This document shows positions 6,970 to 15,697 of a stretch of DNA of 19,702 bases, piece by piece. Source of the stretch: Holophagaceae bacterium. Lineage in GTDB: Bacteria; Acidobacteriota; Holophagae; Holophagales; Holophagaceae. Below the pieces are notes generated by a model. The model saw nothing but the letters and a program-made list of their open reading frames with translations. It was not told the origin of the DNA and did no database searches. Numbering within the stretch: position 1 is the first letter of the stretch; every line of letters begins with the position of its first letter. The translations under genes were made by a program, and so were the position numbers. Location: positions 1 through 19,702 of the forward strand of contig JANXYT010000090.1 in NCBI GenBank assembly GCA_025355915.1, given 5' to 3'.

Positions 6970-8061
6970 ATGTCCCAGGGTGTGATCCAAGGCTCCATGC
7001 GCGAGGCGCCGCTGCCCGATATCATCCAGCTCGTGAGCCAGGGCGGGAAATCCGGCTGCTTCCATGTGCAGCAAGAGGCCTCCAAGGCGCGGATCTATTT
7101 GAAAGATGGGCGGATCATCCATGCGGTGACCCACTCCGGGGAAGGCTTCGAGGCCCTCATGGAAGTGGCCCTCTGGCTCGACGGTTCGTACCGCTTCGAG
7201 GAGATGGTGTCCGAGGTTCCGGTCACCATCACCAAGCCCATTGCTTCCATCCTGATGGAGCTGGGGCGGCGCATGGACGAATGGCGCGTCATCAGCCAGA
7301 AGGTTCCCTCGGTGGATCTCTATCCGGCCTCCACCCTGCTCCCCGGCGAGACACCCCAGGGCGTGAACCCTCGCGAAACCAAGGTTCTGAGGCTGACCAC
7401 CGGCTACTACAGCGTGGCGGAACTGGCCGAGGTGATGGAGAAACCGGTACTCACCGTGGCGAAAGATCTCTACGGCCTCGTGATGGCGGGGCATGTGGTG
7501 ATGAAAGGCCTTCGTTCGGGCAAGCCGCCGAAAGCGGAAGCCCCGGTCGCCGAGCCCGCCAAGGAACTCATTCCGGTGTCCATGCTCCTGGGCACCGGTC
7601 CCGGGTCCCCTTCGGGCCCGGTGATACCGGAATCCCGGGAGGATGAGACCGCCATCGTGCGCATTCAGGCCCCGCCTCCCCTTCCGCACATGCAGGGCTT
7701 TCCCGAGAACGATGAACCGCTGCCCGAAACCGTGGGGGGCGGCATCGCCGGGGAGGCTCCCCGGGTCGCACCCCCCAAGACCCCCGGGCCGGCCTTCGAC
7801 GATCCCCAGCGGATGGTCAAGCTGATGAACTTCACCCAACGCATCGCCCAGGCCGCCAAGATGGTCCTGCCCGAGGCCGAGCACGACATGGTGAACCGGC
7901 TCCAGGCCAAGGCCACCCAGCAGATCATCTCCGGCGATGGCCCTGAGGCCGTGAAGGGGCTCGCCCTGGCCATCAGCCGTGGCGCCGTGGACGCGGGTTG
8001 TGACGCCGATATGGTGCGCACCCTGAACACGCACCTGAAGGCCCTCTTCACCACCAAATAG
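6970..8061 (+). CDS. DUF4388 (PATAN-like) domain protein
   Basis: This 363-residue cytoplasmic protein has no signal peptide. Residues about 1-100 match the DUF4388 pattern: GSMREAPLPDIIQLVSQGGKSGCFHV start, then KARIYLKDGRIIHAVTHSGEG, then a segment around WLDGSYRFEE. Such domains are common in signalling proteins of Acidobacteriota, Deltaproteobacteria and Deinococcus. Residues about 132-180 look like a small winged-helix module (YYSVAELAEVMEKPVLTVAK), followed by a Pro/Gly-rich linker (185-275) and a helical C-terminal region (275-363). The biochemical role is unknown; a link to two-component signalling, motility or gliding regulation is plausible from the family only. The ATG follows GAGAGGA at about 7 nt. 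The lipoprotein gene starts 7 bp downstream, suggesting co-transcription with it and ftsX. Confidence 0.8.
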   Translation: MSQGVIQGSMREAPLPDIIQLVSQGGKSGCFHVQQEASKARIYLKDGRIIHAVTHSGEGFEALMEVALWLDGSYRFEEMVSEVPVTITKPIASILMELGRRMDEWRVISQKVPSVDLYPASTLLPGETPQGVNPRETKVLRLTTGYYSVAELAEVMEKPVLTVAKDLYGLVMAGHVVMKGLRSGKPPKAEAPVAEPAKELIPVSMLLGTGPGSPSGPVIPESREDETAIVRIQAPPPLPHMQGFPENDEPLPETVGGGIAGEAPRVAPPKTPGPAFDDPQRMVKLMNFTQRIAQAAKMVLPEAEHDMVNRLQAKATQQIISGDGPEAVKGLALAISRGAVDAGCDADMVRTLNTHLKALFTTK

Positions 8062-8068
8062 GCCTCCC

Positions 8069-9148
8069 ATGATCACATCGCGTTTTCTGTTCGGCCTCGC
8101 GGCCTCGTTTCTGCTGCTGGTCTCGGGATGCAAGGACCCGGGGAGCGCTTCCGGGGGCACCGCCGGGGTGGCCCTTTATTCCTTCGACTCCACGAGCAGC
8201 AAGGTGTTTGTCTGGACGGACCTGAACGCGCTGTACGACAGCACGACCACACCCGCCCCCACCTACCAGATCAGTTCCAGTCTCTTCACCAAGGTCACCA
8301 ACCTGGCCTGGGGGGGGCTGTGCCTCGACAGCCAGCGGGGAATCCTCTACCTGGTGTCCGATACGGGCGACATCGTGCGGGTGAGCCGAATCCGGTCCCA
8401 GACGGGAACCCTGCCCACGGTGGATGTGGTGTCCTTCCGCCTGTCCAGCAGTGACCGCCTCACCAACGGGAAGTTCGGCCAGGCCAGCCTCGACGGGCAG
8501 AGCGACAGCCTCTACATCACCGAGACCGGAGACAACGGAACCCGCATCTGGGGCGTGGCCAGCGCCAGCAACCAGTTTCAGGACGCGTCCGTCCCCCTGC
8601 AAGCCCTCCAACTGAGCGGAGACACGGGTGGTACGGGCGTGGCCGCGGCCGCTGGGGTGGTCTACGCCTTTATGGCGGATGGCAACCCCGTGGGCATGGA
8701 TGCGCTGACCGGCCCGCGCCTGCGCAAGGGGAACCCCTCAGCCTTCGATGCCTCGCAGGTCATCCTCGGCAATCTGACCACCCTCGGCATCTACGGCACC
8801 CTGGCCCTCGACACGGGCAATGGCAATCTGTTCGTGGCGCGCCATAACACCGATGCGGTGAGTACCGCGGCGCCCATTCAAGTCTTCCGCACGGGCCAGT
8901 TCGGCCAATCCTATAACCAGGCCCCTTCCTTCAGCCTCGGCAGCGCCACGAGCCAGCCGGATCTCAGGGTGCTCTCCCATCCGGGGACCAAGGATTGGCT
9001 GGTGGGCTTGCGGGGGCAGGGCACGGTGGGGTACGGCACCCTTTTCATCTGGAAGGCGCCCCTGGGAGGTATGGCCGCCAAGGCCGTCACGGTAATACCC
9101 ACCGGGTCGATCCTCAAGGGCGTGGCCGTGGACGGGAACGCTTCGTGA
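8069..9148 (+). CDS. Putative lipoprotein of unknown function, possibly beta-propeller-like
   Basis: The 359-residue product begins with a type II signal peptide: basic start, hydrophobic stretch FLFGLAASFLLLV and lipobox VSGC with Cys21 as the lipidation site. It should be membrane anchored, facing the periplasm or outer surface. The mature part has repeated patterns such as GGLCLDSQRGILYLVSDTGDIVRV, QASLDGQSDSLYITETGDNGTRIWGV and GTLALDTGNGNLFVARHNTD, which resemble blades of a propeller in which an aspartate precedes a strand. I do not recognise a specific family or catalytic residues. It starts 7 bp after the DUF4388 gene and its TGA overlaps the GTG start of ftsX by 4 nt, so the two are translationally coupled and may act together. 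Confidence 0.75.
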   Translation: MITSRFLFGLAASFLLLVSGCKDPGSASGGTAGVALYSFDSTSSKVFVWTDLNALYDSTTTPAPTYQISSSLFTKVTNLAWGGLCLDSQRGILYLVSDTGDIVRVSRIRSQTGTLPTVDVVSFRLSSSDRLTNGKFGQASLDGQSDSLYITETGDNGTRIWGVASASNQFQDASVPLQALQLSGDTGGTGVAAAAGVVYAFMADGNPVGMDALTGPRLRKGNPSAFDASQVILGNLTTLGIYGTLALDTGNGNLFVARHNTDAVSTAAPIQVFRTGQFGQSYNQAPSFSLGSATSQPDLRVLSHPGTKDWLVGLRGQGTVGYGTLFIWKAPLGGMAAKAVTVIPTGSILKGVAVDGNAS

Positions 9149-10074
9149 CGACCCTGCGTCTGATGGGCCTGCTGCTCCAGGACGTGCTTCGGGATCTCTA
9201 CCGGCACCGTGGCCAGTACCTGTTCGCGGTGCTCACCCTGGCTTCGGGTCTGTTGCTGGCGGGCGGCGGGCTGCTGCTGGTGGAAAGCCTGGACCGGTTC
9301 GTGGGCCGCCTCGAAGGCATGTCCAAGATCGTGGCCTATGCGGCCGAGGGCCGATCGCTCGATGAGGCCGAGGCCCGCCTGAAGCGCGATCCCCGGTTCC
9401 GGGAGGTCCGCCGGATCTCCGCCGGGGAGAACCGCAAGCGGTTCCTGTTGGCCACCCGCGAAGCCGGTCTTTTACTGGAAAGCGCGGGCCAGGATGCCCT
9501 GCCCGAAAGCCTGGAGTTGTCGCTTCGACCGGACCTGGCCTCCGGGGGGCGGGCGGTGGAAGTGGGTGAAAGCCTGCGGGGAATGCCCGGCGTGGGCGAC
9601 GTGCTGGTGGACCAGGAACGCCTTGAGAACCTCCAGCGGATGGCAAAGCTGCTGAGATCCGCCCTGGCCACCCTCGGCGTCGTGCTGCTCCTGGCCGCCG
9701 GTTTCGCCACCGGCAACGTGATCCGCATGAGCATCCTCGCCCGCGAGGAGGAGATCACGATAATGCGCCTGGTCGGCGCCTCGGAAGGCTTCATCCGCAC
9801 CCCGCTCCTGCTGGAAGGCGCCTTCCTGGGCTTGGGCGGCAGCGTCCTGGCGCTGCTGGGCCTTTTCGGCCTTTGGCTGCCGCTCTCGCGGGGCGTGGGG
9901 GGCATTTCACCCCTGCTGGTGGAACTGGCCCGGCTGGGCTTCTTCTCCTGGGGCAGCATGTTCCTGCTGGCGTTCGTGGGTGCGACCACTGGGGCGCTGG
10001 GTGCCCTGTGGGCCTTCTGGGCCACCCGCAAGGCCCAGCGCGAGGAAGAGGCGCTGATGGAGGGGGCGGGCTGA
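9145..10074 (+). CDS. ftsX: FtsX-like cell division ABC transporter permease
   Basis: The 309-residue protein has the FtsX layout: cytoplasmic N-terminus, TM1 (about 24-46), a periplasmic domain (47-165), then TM2 (172-193), TM3 (221-248) and TM4 (268-293). The cytoplasmic segment EEEITIMRLVGASEGFIRTP (201-220) matches the diagnostic FtsX loop before TM3. FtsX normally pairs with the ATPase FtsE to activate peptidoglycan hydrolases at the division site. No ftsE is adjacent here; instead the gene overlaps a lipoprotein gene by GTGA. The GTG at 9145 is chosen for this overlap and for GGGA upstream; an ATG at 9163 is an alternative. A related FtsX-family permease with another partner cannot be excluded. 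It ends at a symmetrical hairpin shared with the convergent kinase gene. Confidence 0.88.
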   Translation: MTTLRLMGLLLQDVLRDLYRHRGQYLFAVLTLASGLLLAGGGLLLVESLDRFVGRLEGMSKIVAYAAEGRSLDEAEARLKRDPRFREVRRISAGENRKRFLLATREAGLLLESAGQDALPESLELSLRPDLASGGRAVEVGESLRGMPGVGDVLVDQERLENLQRMAKLLRSALATLGVVLLLAAGFATGNVIRMSILAREEEITIMRLVGASEGFIRTPLLLEGAFLGLGGSVLALLGLFGLWLPLSRGVGGISPLLVELARLGFFSWGSMFLLAFVGATTGALGALWAFWATRKAQREEEALMEGAG

Positions 10075-10103
10075 CCGTGTCACCCCTTCCAGGGGAAGCA
10101 CGG
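10075..10103. terminator. Bidirectional hairpin between convergent ftsX and PfkB-family kinase genes
   Basis: The 31-bp intergenic space is nearly all one stem-loop: CCGTG (10075-10079) pairs with CACGG (10099-10103) and CCCCT (10083-10087) with AGGGG (10091-10095), separated by a 3x3 internal loop, with a 3-nt apical loop. There is no T-run on either side, so termination efficiency is uncertain, but its position suggests a shared terminator. Confidence 0.55.
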
Positions 10104-10105
10104 CG

Positions 10106-11029
10106 TCAGGTTGCGCGCCCGGCCAGTTGCTCCAATTGTTCCGCGGTGATAAGACCCTCCGAGGTGGCCCGCAGCGCGCAGCAGTGCCGGGCCGCGAGTT
10201 GGCCCCGCCGGACGGAATCGGGCAAGGATCGACCTTCCAGGACATGACTGGTGAGGAACCCGACCGCCAGCGCGTCACCCGCGCCGTTGGTATCCACCAC
10301 CGGGAGATCCAAAGGTTCCGGCGGGAAATGACGGATGCCCTCCCGAGTCCCCAGGGCACACCCCTTGGTGCCCATGCCCGCGATGACGATGCGATCGGGT
10401 CGGCCCCGGAGGAAGGCCTGGATCAGTGGGGTGGGATCCGCATGGTTGGCCGCGGAGAAGAACAGGAAGTCGGCCAACCGGATGAAATCCAGCCGGTAGG
10501 GATCCTCGGGATCCACCACATCCTGGAGGTCGCAGGCCACCGTCAAACCCAGCTCCTTTGCGATGGGGAGCAGGTGGCGGGCCCAGTCCGGGAGGTGGAC
10601 GTGCGCGAGGCGCGCGCCAGCCATCACGCTGCGGCAGAGGTCGAGGTCGAGGTCGGGGCGGAGGGCGGCATGTCCCTTTCCGTCGTAGAAGTTCTTCCGC
10701 CGGCCATCCCGGTACATGATGTTGACGCTACGGGCCGTGCCGGTGGGATCCAGGAACAGACCCCTTTGATCGATGCCATCCTTGGTGAAGGCCTCCCGCA
10801 CCATGGCGCCAGGGGCATCGTCGCCCACGTGGCCGATGAAGGCCGTCCGCCGGCCCAGCTGGGCGTAGCCCCGGCTGGTGTAGCCCCCAGCCTGGCCGAC
10901 GTAGTCGAGGTTCTCGGTGAAGTTGGCCTCTCTCGACCAGTCCACGTCTTGGCCCGGAAGGTACACGTTCGTGTCGACTCCGGCGTTGCCGAGGACCACC
11001 ACTTCCGATGTTGAACTCAACCTTTCCAT
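10106..11029 (-). CDS. PfkB/ribokinase family carbohydrate or nucleoside kinase
   Basis: This 307-residue cytoplasmic kinase carries the PfkB family landmarks: a glycine motif near GGYTSRGYAQLG (48-59), GHVGDD (66-71) and the C-terminal signature DTNGAGDALAVGFL (246-259), in which D252 would be the catalytic base and GAGD the anion hole. The substrate (sugar, sugar phosphate or nucleoside) cannot be assigned; the family includes ribokinase, fructokinase and adenosine kinase. The ATG at 11029 lies inside the end of ubiX (13-nt overlap) and lacks a clear ribosome site, so translation is probably coupled to ubiX. It is the last gene of the murC-M14-ubiX-kinase run and ends at the bidirectional hairpin. 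The pairing with ubiX is not a standard arrangement that I know. Confidence 0.88.
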   Translation of the reverse strand: MERLSSTSEVVVLGNAGVDTNVYLPGQDVDWSREANFTENLDYVGQAGGYTSRGYAQLGRRTAFIGHVGDDAPGAMVREAFTKDGIDQRGLFLDPTGTARSVNIMYRDGRRKNFYDGKGHAALRPDLDLDLCRSVMAGARLAHVHLPDWARHLLPIAKELGLTVACDLQDVVDPEDPYRLDFIRLADFLFFSAANHADPTPLIQAFLRGRPDRIVIAGMGTKGCALGTREGIRHFPPEPLDLPVVDTNGAGDALAVGFLTSHVLEGRSLPDSVRRGQLAARHCCALRATSEGLITAEQLEQLAGRAT

Positions 11030-11586
11030 CGCCGTGCATCCGATTCAGAGAGACCCAGCTGATCCAGCACCCGCGTGGCGAACGTGTCAAACAGATCGTC
11101 CAGGGATTTCGGGGCGCTATAGAAGCCAGGCATGATGGGCATGACCACGGCGCCAGCGTCATGGACCCGCAGCATGTTCTCCAGGTGGGTGCGGTTCAAG
11201 GGAGTTTCGCGGAGGCACAGCACCAGGGGGCGGCGTTCCTTCAGGCACACATCCGCCGCGCGGCTCACCAGGGATTCGCTCACGCCCGTGGCGATGCGGC
11301 CCAGGGCCCCCGCGCTGCAGGGCACGATGGCCATGCCGTCGTGGCGGTAGGAACCCGAGGAGATGTCTGCGCCCAGGTCCCGCTCGTCCCGCAGGCTCAC
11401 CTTCGGCAGGGCCGCCAGATCCTTCGCGGTGAGGCCCGTCTCATCCAGCAGGCAGCGCTTTCCCGTGGGCGACAGCAGCAGGGCGACCTGTTCCACCGCT
11501 GGATTCGCGGACAATCGTTTGAGCGTGGCCAGGCCGAAGGCCGAGCCCGAAGCTCCGGTGATGGCGAGGGTGAATCGAAGGCCCAT
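11017..11586 (-). CDS. ubiX: Flavin prenyltransferase UbiX
   Basis: The 189-residue enzyme prenylates reduced FMN with dimethylallyl phosphate to form prenylated FMN, the cofactor of UbiD-type decarboxylases. Key segments are ITGASGSAFG (9-18, flavin site), SGSYRHDGMAIVPCSAGALGR (77-97), ATGVSESLVSRAADV (99-113) and LRETPLNRTHLENM (125-138, dimethylallyl phosphate site). Length and motif order are typical, so this is a confident call. The start at 11586 is 8 nt after the M14 peptidase stop; GGAG is 12 nt upstream, a long spacing. No ubiD decarboxylase occurs in the window, so its client must be elsewhere. Its downstream partner is a PfkB-family kinase that it overlaps by 13 nt. Confidence 0.95.
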   Translation of the reverse strand: MGLRFTLAITGASGSAFGLATLKRLSANPAVEQVALLLSPTGKRCLLDETGLTAKDLAALPKVSLRDERDLGADISSGSYRHDGMAIVPCSAGALGRIATGVSESLVSRAADVCLKERRPLVLCLRETPLNRTHLENMLRVHDAGAVVMPIMPGFYSAPKSLDDLFDTFATRVLDQLGLSESDARRWKG

Positions 11587-11594
11587 GGTGGCTT

Positions 11595-14213
11595 CTACTC
11601 CGGGGCGGGGTGGTAGGCGCCAAAGAAGATGGCGTTGAAGAGGAGGCGGCGGGTGAAGGGGGTCTGGGCCCGGAAGACCGGATCGCCGGCCACCAGTATC
11701 ACGGCGCCTTGACCCGACCGTTCCCGCAGGGTGTAGGCGGTCTGTTGCAGCTTCGCCTCCATGGATTTGGGCACCAGCCCGGAGACCTTGAGCTCCTCCT
11801 TGGCGTAATGGAGGGGATTTTCGCCGCCCAGGCTGAGGTCCAGGATGGGATCGTTGACGTCGAGCACGGCGGCGCCGCCCTCCGCGTGCAGGCCCCAGGC
11901 CAAAGGATGCGAGCCATCCACCCGGACCTTCAGGAAGGCGCCGGGGATGCTTTCCTCGAGGGTGCGCTCCTCCCGCTTGTCCCAGGGGCGCACCAGATCT
12001 GCGGGGTCACCCTTGGGCGCCTCCCGTTTGGGATCCTTTTCCTTCAGGCGCGCTTCCTCGGCGGCCTTGGCCAGCAGGTGGTAGCCCGTGGGCGTCAAGC
12101 CCGCGCGGGAGGCATAGGCCGCGCCGCCCTGGAAGGCCAGCAGGTTGCCGCCTTCCGCGATCCAGCCCTTCAACTTGGCGGCGCCACCCTCGCCCAGAAC
12201 CTGCTGCCAGGACTTGCCCTGGGCGCCATCGTCCACGATGATCACGTGGGTGAAGCGCGCCAGCGGGGCCGCGCCCAGGCGGTCGGCGCGGAGCTGCACA
12301 AAGGGCAAGCCGGCTTCGGTGAGGGTGTGGGCCAGTGCGCCGAAGGCCATCGGGTTGGCAGGGCGATCGGTTAGGACGGCGATGCGCGGTGCCTTCAGGA
12401 TCAAGGCGCGGTTCGATCCGAGGTCGGGTCCGGAGGTCATCTGGGCCGTGTCCGTGGGCAGCACGGGGTGCTGGTTCTGCTGGGCAAGGCCCTGGAGCCG
12501 CGCCTTGAGGGTCGGAGGGTTCGTGCGCGAGGGCCAGACGAGGGTGCCCGCGCCGAGGCGCCGGCCCTGATGCACGGACGGCTCCGCCAGGGCCGTGGCC
12601 TTGAAGCCCTCCTGCAACAGGGTGGCGAGGGTGCGTTCCACACCTTCGTATCCCGCGGGGATCAGGTAGCCCCAGGCTGCCGTCGCGAGTTCGGATGCAG
12701 GAACGGCCGCGAGGGGGGCGGTACCGATCCTGGGCCGCGTCTTTGCCCGCCAGGCCGGCACGTGGAAGGCCAGGGGCAGGCTCCAGGCGGTGATGTCGTA
12801 GGTGGGTTTGGGCCCCATGCGGGCCTCGCCTTCGAGCAGGGCCTGGGCCAGAGCGCCCGTTGGCTGATTCAGCGGCACCAGATAACTGCCCGGGGGCAGG
12901 CTGACGCCCTGGGCCAAGCCGATGGGTTCGAGCCCGGTGGTGGGGAGTTCCGCCGTGGTTCGTAGTACCTCGATCCCGTTCTGCTCAAGCAGGCCGGCGA
13001 GGGCCCGGGTCCGCGCCGGATCCTCGCCTTCGGCCAGGAGAATGGCACCAGCCCGGTCCCCCAGGGCCACGCGTTCCCGACGGGCCCGTTGGAAATCCCA
13101 GAGCAGCGCCTGGCGCTCGTTGGCTGCCGTCGCCACGGTGGCGAGACTGGAGGCGGTATGGCGCTGGAGGCGGCTTTCCAGGGTGAAAACCTCCCCATCC
13201 TGCCGTCGGTAGGCCATGCCGCCCTGGCCTGACACCTCGAAGGTCATGCCCACGGCGCCGTGGAAGGTGGGCCAGGAATCCCCATAGCCGGGGTAGAAGA
13301 GGTCGAATACATCGCGGCTGAAGTAGGCCCAGCCGTGGGCGTCGAAAGCCCCCGCCACGCCTTTGCCGAAGGCGGCCTGCCACCGTCCAGAGAAGGCCTC
13401 GGGCAGGCCTTCGTGGATGGGCTGCATGGTGGGTGGGAAGTAGTACGTGGCCTCCGCCCACATCTCGTGGAAATCAGCCGCCACCTGGGGATTCCACTGC
13501 AGGAACGCGGCGGTCTTGGCCCGGGTCTCGCCCTGGGTCTGCCAGACCCAATCGCGGTTCAAATCGAAGAGCCGGTGGTTGTAGCGGCCGCCGGGCCAGC
13601 GGGCCGTGTTCTGGGCGTCCAACGGATCGCTGGCGTTGAAGGGTGTGCTGGCCTCGGCCACCGCCTGGAGGTGGCGGGCCCGACCGTCGGGGTTCTGGGT
13701 GAGATCCATGAGGATCACGACGCGGTCCAGCTGCTTGAGCACCTCGGGGCTGCGGGCCGCGGCGAAATGGTAGGCCACGGCCAGGGCCGCTTCGGATCCC
13801 GAGGCCTCCGATCCATGGACCGAATAACCCAGCCAGACAAAGACGGGGCTGCTCTCCGTGAGGCGCCGGGCCTCGTCCTCGGAACACGTTCTCGGATCGG
13901 CCAGCTTCGCGTTGAGGGCCTTCCATTCGGCGAGGCGCTTCAGGTTTTCTGGGGAGGAGATCACCAGGAACGGCTGTTCGTGCCCCTCCTCCGTGACATT
14001 CAGGGTGGTCAGCCTCACCCGGTCCGGCGCAGCAGCGGCCAGGGCCCGCACATAGGCCAGCAGGACAGGGTGCGGCGTGTACCGGCCGCCAAGCTCCGGC
14101 TGCGGTACCTCGGGACGGTGGTCGGAGGCGGGCAGCAGGCCCAAGGGCAGCCCAGCGGCCAGGGGCGCGGCACAGAGCAGGGCGGGGAGGGTCAGGGCGG
14201 TTCGGTTTCGCAT
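11595..14213 (-). CDS. Exported M14 family zinc carboxypeptidase with C-terminal amidotransferase-like domain
   Basis: The 872-residue protein begins with a signal peptide (ALTLPALLCAAPLAAG, cleavage near residue 20-25), so it acts in the periplasm or outside the cell. Residues about 40-350 form the M14 peptidase: zinc ligands H133 and E136 in VHGSEASG and H249 in ADFHEMW, substrate residues in QNPDGR (173-178) and DLNRDW (217-222), and E326 in TFEVSGQGG as likely catalytic glutamate. All active-site residues appear present. The C-terminal half (about 600-720) contains a class I glutamine-amidotransferase-like fold (IAVLTDRP start; GWIAEGGNLLAFQGG) lacking a nucleophilic Cys, known in other large M14 proteins. 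It follows murC by 3 nt. It may trim peptides or muropeptides, but the substrate is unknown. Confidence 0.88.
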   Translation of the reverse strand: MRNRTALTLPALLCAAPLAAGLPLGLLPASDHRPEVPQPELGGRYTPHPVLLAYVRALAAAAPDRVRLTTLNVTEEGHEQPFLVISSPENLKRLAEWKALNAKLADPRTCSEDEARRLTESSPVFVWLGYSVHGSEASGSEAALAVAYHFAAARSPEVLKQLDRVVILMDLTQNPDGRARHLQAVAEASTPFNASDPLDAQNTARWPGGRYNHRLFDLNRDWVWQTQGETRAKTAAFLQWNPQVAADFHEMWAEATYYFPPTMQPIHEGLPEAFSGRWQAAFGKGVAGAFDAHGWAYFSRDVFDLFYPGYGDSWPTFHGAVGMTFEVSGQGGMAYRRQDGEVFTLESRLQRHTASSLATVATAANERQALLWDFQRARRERVALGDRAGAILLAEGEDPARTRALAGLLEQNGIEVLRTTAELPTTGLEPIGLAQGVSLPPGSYLVPLNQPTGALAQALLEGEARMGPKPTYDITAWSLPLAFHVPAWRAKTRPRIGTAPLAAVPASELATAAWGYLIPAGYEGVERTLATLLQEGFKATALAEPSVHQGRRLGAGTLVWPSRTNPPTLKARLQGLAQQNQHPVLPTDTAQMTSGPDLGSNRALILKAPRIAVLTDRPANPMAFGALAHTLTEAGLPFVQLRADRLGAAPLARFTHVIIVDDGAQGKSWQQVLGEGGAAKLKGWIAEGGNLLAFQGGAAYASRAGLTPTGYHLLAKAAEEARLKEKDPKREAPKGDPADLVRPWDKREERTLEESIPGAFLKVRVDGSHPLAWGLHAEGGAAVLDVNDPILDLSLGGENPLHYAKEELKVSGLVPKSMEAKLQQTAYTLRERSGQGAVILVAGDPVFRAQTPFTRRLLFNAIFFGAYHPAPE

Positions 14214-14216
14214 GGT

Positions 14217-15584
14217 TCAGGCCAGATCCAGGAAAGCCGGACCGGCCTGGGTGATGGAGCCTGCGCCAAAGGTGATGAGCAGATCGCCGCCCCGGGTGAG
14301 GCGCTTCAGGGCCTCCGGCAGATCCTCCACGCGTGCCACCAGGTGAACGTCCTTCTGGCCGTGGGTGCGCAAGGATTCGACCACAGCGGCACCGTCCACG
14401 CCCTGGATGGGCTGTTCGCCAGCGGGGTAGATGTCAGTCACCACCACGACATCCGCTTCGAAAAACGCGGTCCCGAATTCGTCGAGGAGGGCCTTCGTGC
14501 GGCTGTAGCGGTGGGGCTGAAAGGCGGCCACGATGCGGCGATCCGGGAACCCGGCCCGGGCCCCGGCCAGGGTCGCGGTGATCTCCGTGGGGTGGTGGCC
14601 GTAGTCGTCCACCACGAGCACGCCGCCCTTTTCCCCCTTCAGGTGGAAGCGGCGGTCGGCGCCGGTGAAGCTGGCGAGGCTGGCATGGATGATTTCGGGC
14701 TCCACGTCGAGTTCCAACGCGATGCCGATGGCGGCCAGGGCATTCAGCATCATGTGATGGCCCGGCACGCCGAGACTGAAGGCGCCCAGGTCGTTTCCGT
14801 GGGCCGTCACCTTGAAGTACGTGCGGAAACCCTCCTGGCGGATCTCCCGGGCCCGGATGTCCACCTGGGGATGGGTGCCGTAGGTGCGGACCTGACGCTT
14901 CAGACGGGGGCGCACGGCGGCGGCGTTCGCATCGTCCATGCAGAGAAACACCGAGCCGTAGAAGGGCACTTTGTTGGCGAAGGCCACAAAGGCGTCCTGG
15001 ATCTCTTCCAGATCCTTGTAGTGGTCGAGGTGCTCCCGGTCGATGTTGGTGATGACGGCCAGCGTCGGGTTCAGCATGAGGAAGCTGCCATCGCTTTCGT
15101 CGGCTTCGGCCACCAGGAAGGGGCCCTTGCCCAGCTTCGCATTGCTGCCGATGGTGCCGAGCTTCCCGCCGATGACGATGGTGGGGTCGATGCCGCCCTG
15201 GCTGAGCACCTGGGCCACCATGCTGGTGGTGGTGGTCTTGCCGTGGGAGCCTGCCACGGCGATGCCGTACTTCATGCGCATCAGCTCTGCCAGCATCTCG
15301 CCCCGGGGGATCACCGGCACCTTGGCCTTGTGGGCAGCCACGACCTCGGGGTTGTCGCCCTTCACGGCCGAACTGATCACCACCACCTGCGCCCCCTCGA
15401 TGGCGCGGCCGTGGTGGCCCAGGTGCACGGTGATGCCGAGGCCGCGCAGGCGCTGGGTGACGGCGCTCTCCTTCAGGTCCGAGCCGGACACCTGGTAGCC
15501 CAGGTTGGCGAGCACCTCGGCGATGCCGGACATGCCGATGCCGCCGATGCCCACGAAATGGATGTGCTGGATCTTGCCGAACAC
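14217..15584 (-). CDS. murC: UDP-N-acetylmuramate--L-alanine ligase
   Basis: This 455-residue cytoplasmic ligase adds L-alanine to UDP-MurNAc using ATP, the first amino-acid step of peptidoglycan precursor synthesis. The N-terminal Rossmann motif [10 protein letters not shown] (11-20), the ATP loop GSHGKTTTT (112-120), [10 protein letters not shown] (326-335) and FQPHRYSRT (355-363) are diagnostic of MurC and distinguish it from MurD/E/F. Length is normal. I chose GTG at 15584 because it gives the usual family start and has GGGAG 7 nt upstream; a longer in-frame extension upstream is not supported. Unusually, no other mur, fts or ddl gene is nearby: it heads an operon with an M14 peptidase, ubiX and a PfkB kinase. 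A divergent exported-protein gene starts 113 bp away. Confidence 0.96.
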   Translation of the reverse strand: MFGKIQHIHFVGIGGIGMSGIAEVLANLGYQVSGSDLKESAVTQRLRGLGITVHLGHHGRAIEGAQVVVISSAVKGDNPEVVAAHKAKVPVIPRGEMLAELMRMKYGIAVAGSHGKTTTTSMVAQVLSQGGIDPTIVIGGKLGTIGSNAKLGKGPFLVAEADESDGSFLMLNPTLAVITNIDREHLDHYKDLEEIQDAFVAFANKVPFYGSVFLCMDDANAAAVRPRLKRQVRTYGTHPQVDIRAREIRQEGFRTYFKVTAHGNDLGAFSLGVPGHHMMLNALAAIGIALELDVEPEIIHASLASFTGADRRFHLKGEKGGVLVVDDYGHHPTEITATLAGARAGFPDRRIVAAFQPHRYSRTKALLDEFGTAFFEADVVVVTDIYPAGEQPIQGVDGAAVVESLRTHGQKDVHLVARVEDLPEALKRLTRGGDLLITFGAGSITQAGPAFLDLA

Positions 15585-15611
15585 GTGGCGACTCCCATGT
15601 TTGAAACCGCC

Positions 15612-15639
15612 AGGATACCCCCATGACGGTCTTCCTGAA
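15612..15639 (-). promoter_or_regulatory. Possible sigma-70-like promoter for the murC operon
   Basis: On the minus strand TTCAGG (15639-15634) is separated by 16 bp from TATCCT (15617-15612). The -10 matches consensus at four of six positions, the -35 at three. It would place a start about 20 nt before murC. This is a weak pattern match only. Confidence 0.25.
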
Positions 15640-15697
15640 CGGCGATGGCACGGGTCTGGCATGATGGTGGCTCCCATCCGATCCAAGGAGGTGTGCG

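Noticed and set aside
13260..15626. A 788-codon open frame on the plus strand antisense to murC and the M14 peptidase gene
   Set aside because: It is rich in His, Gly, Ala and Val with no recognisable domain, a typical mirror of high-GC coding sequence; the opposite strand encodes clear conserved enzymes.
15585..15686. Longer MurC start adding 34 residues
   Set aside because: The extension crosses the intergenic region and is not MurC-like; GTG at 15584 has a good ribosome site.
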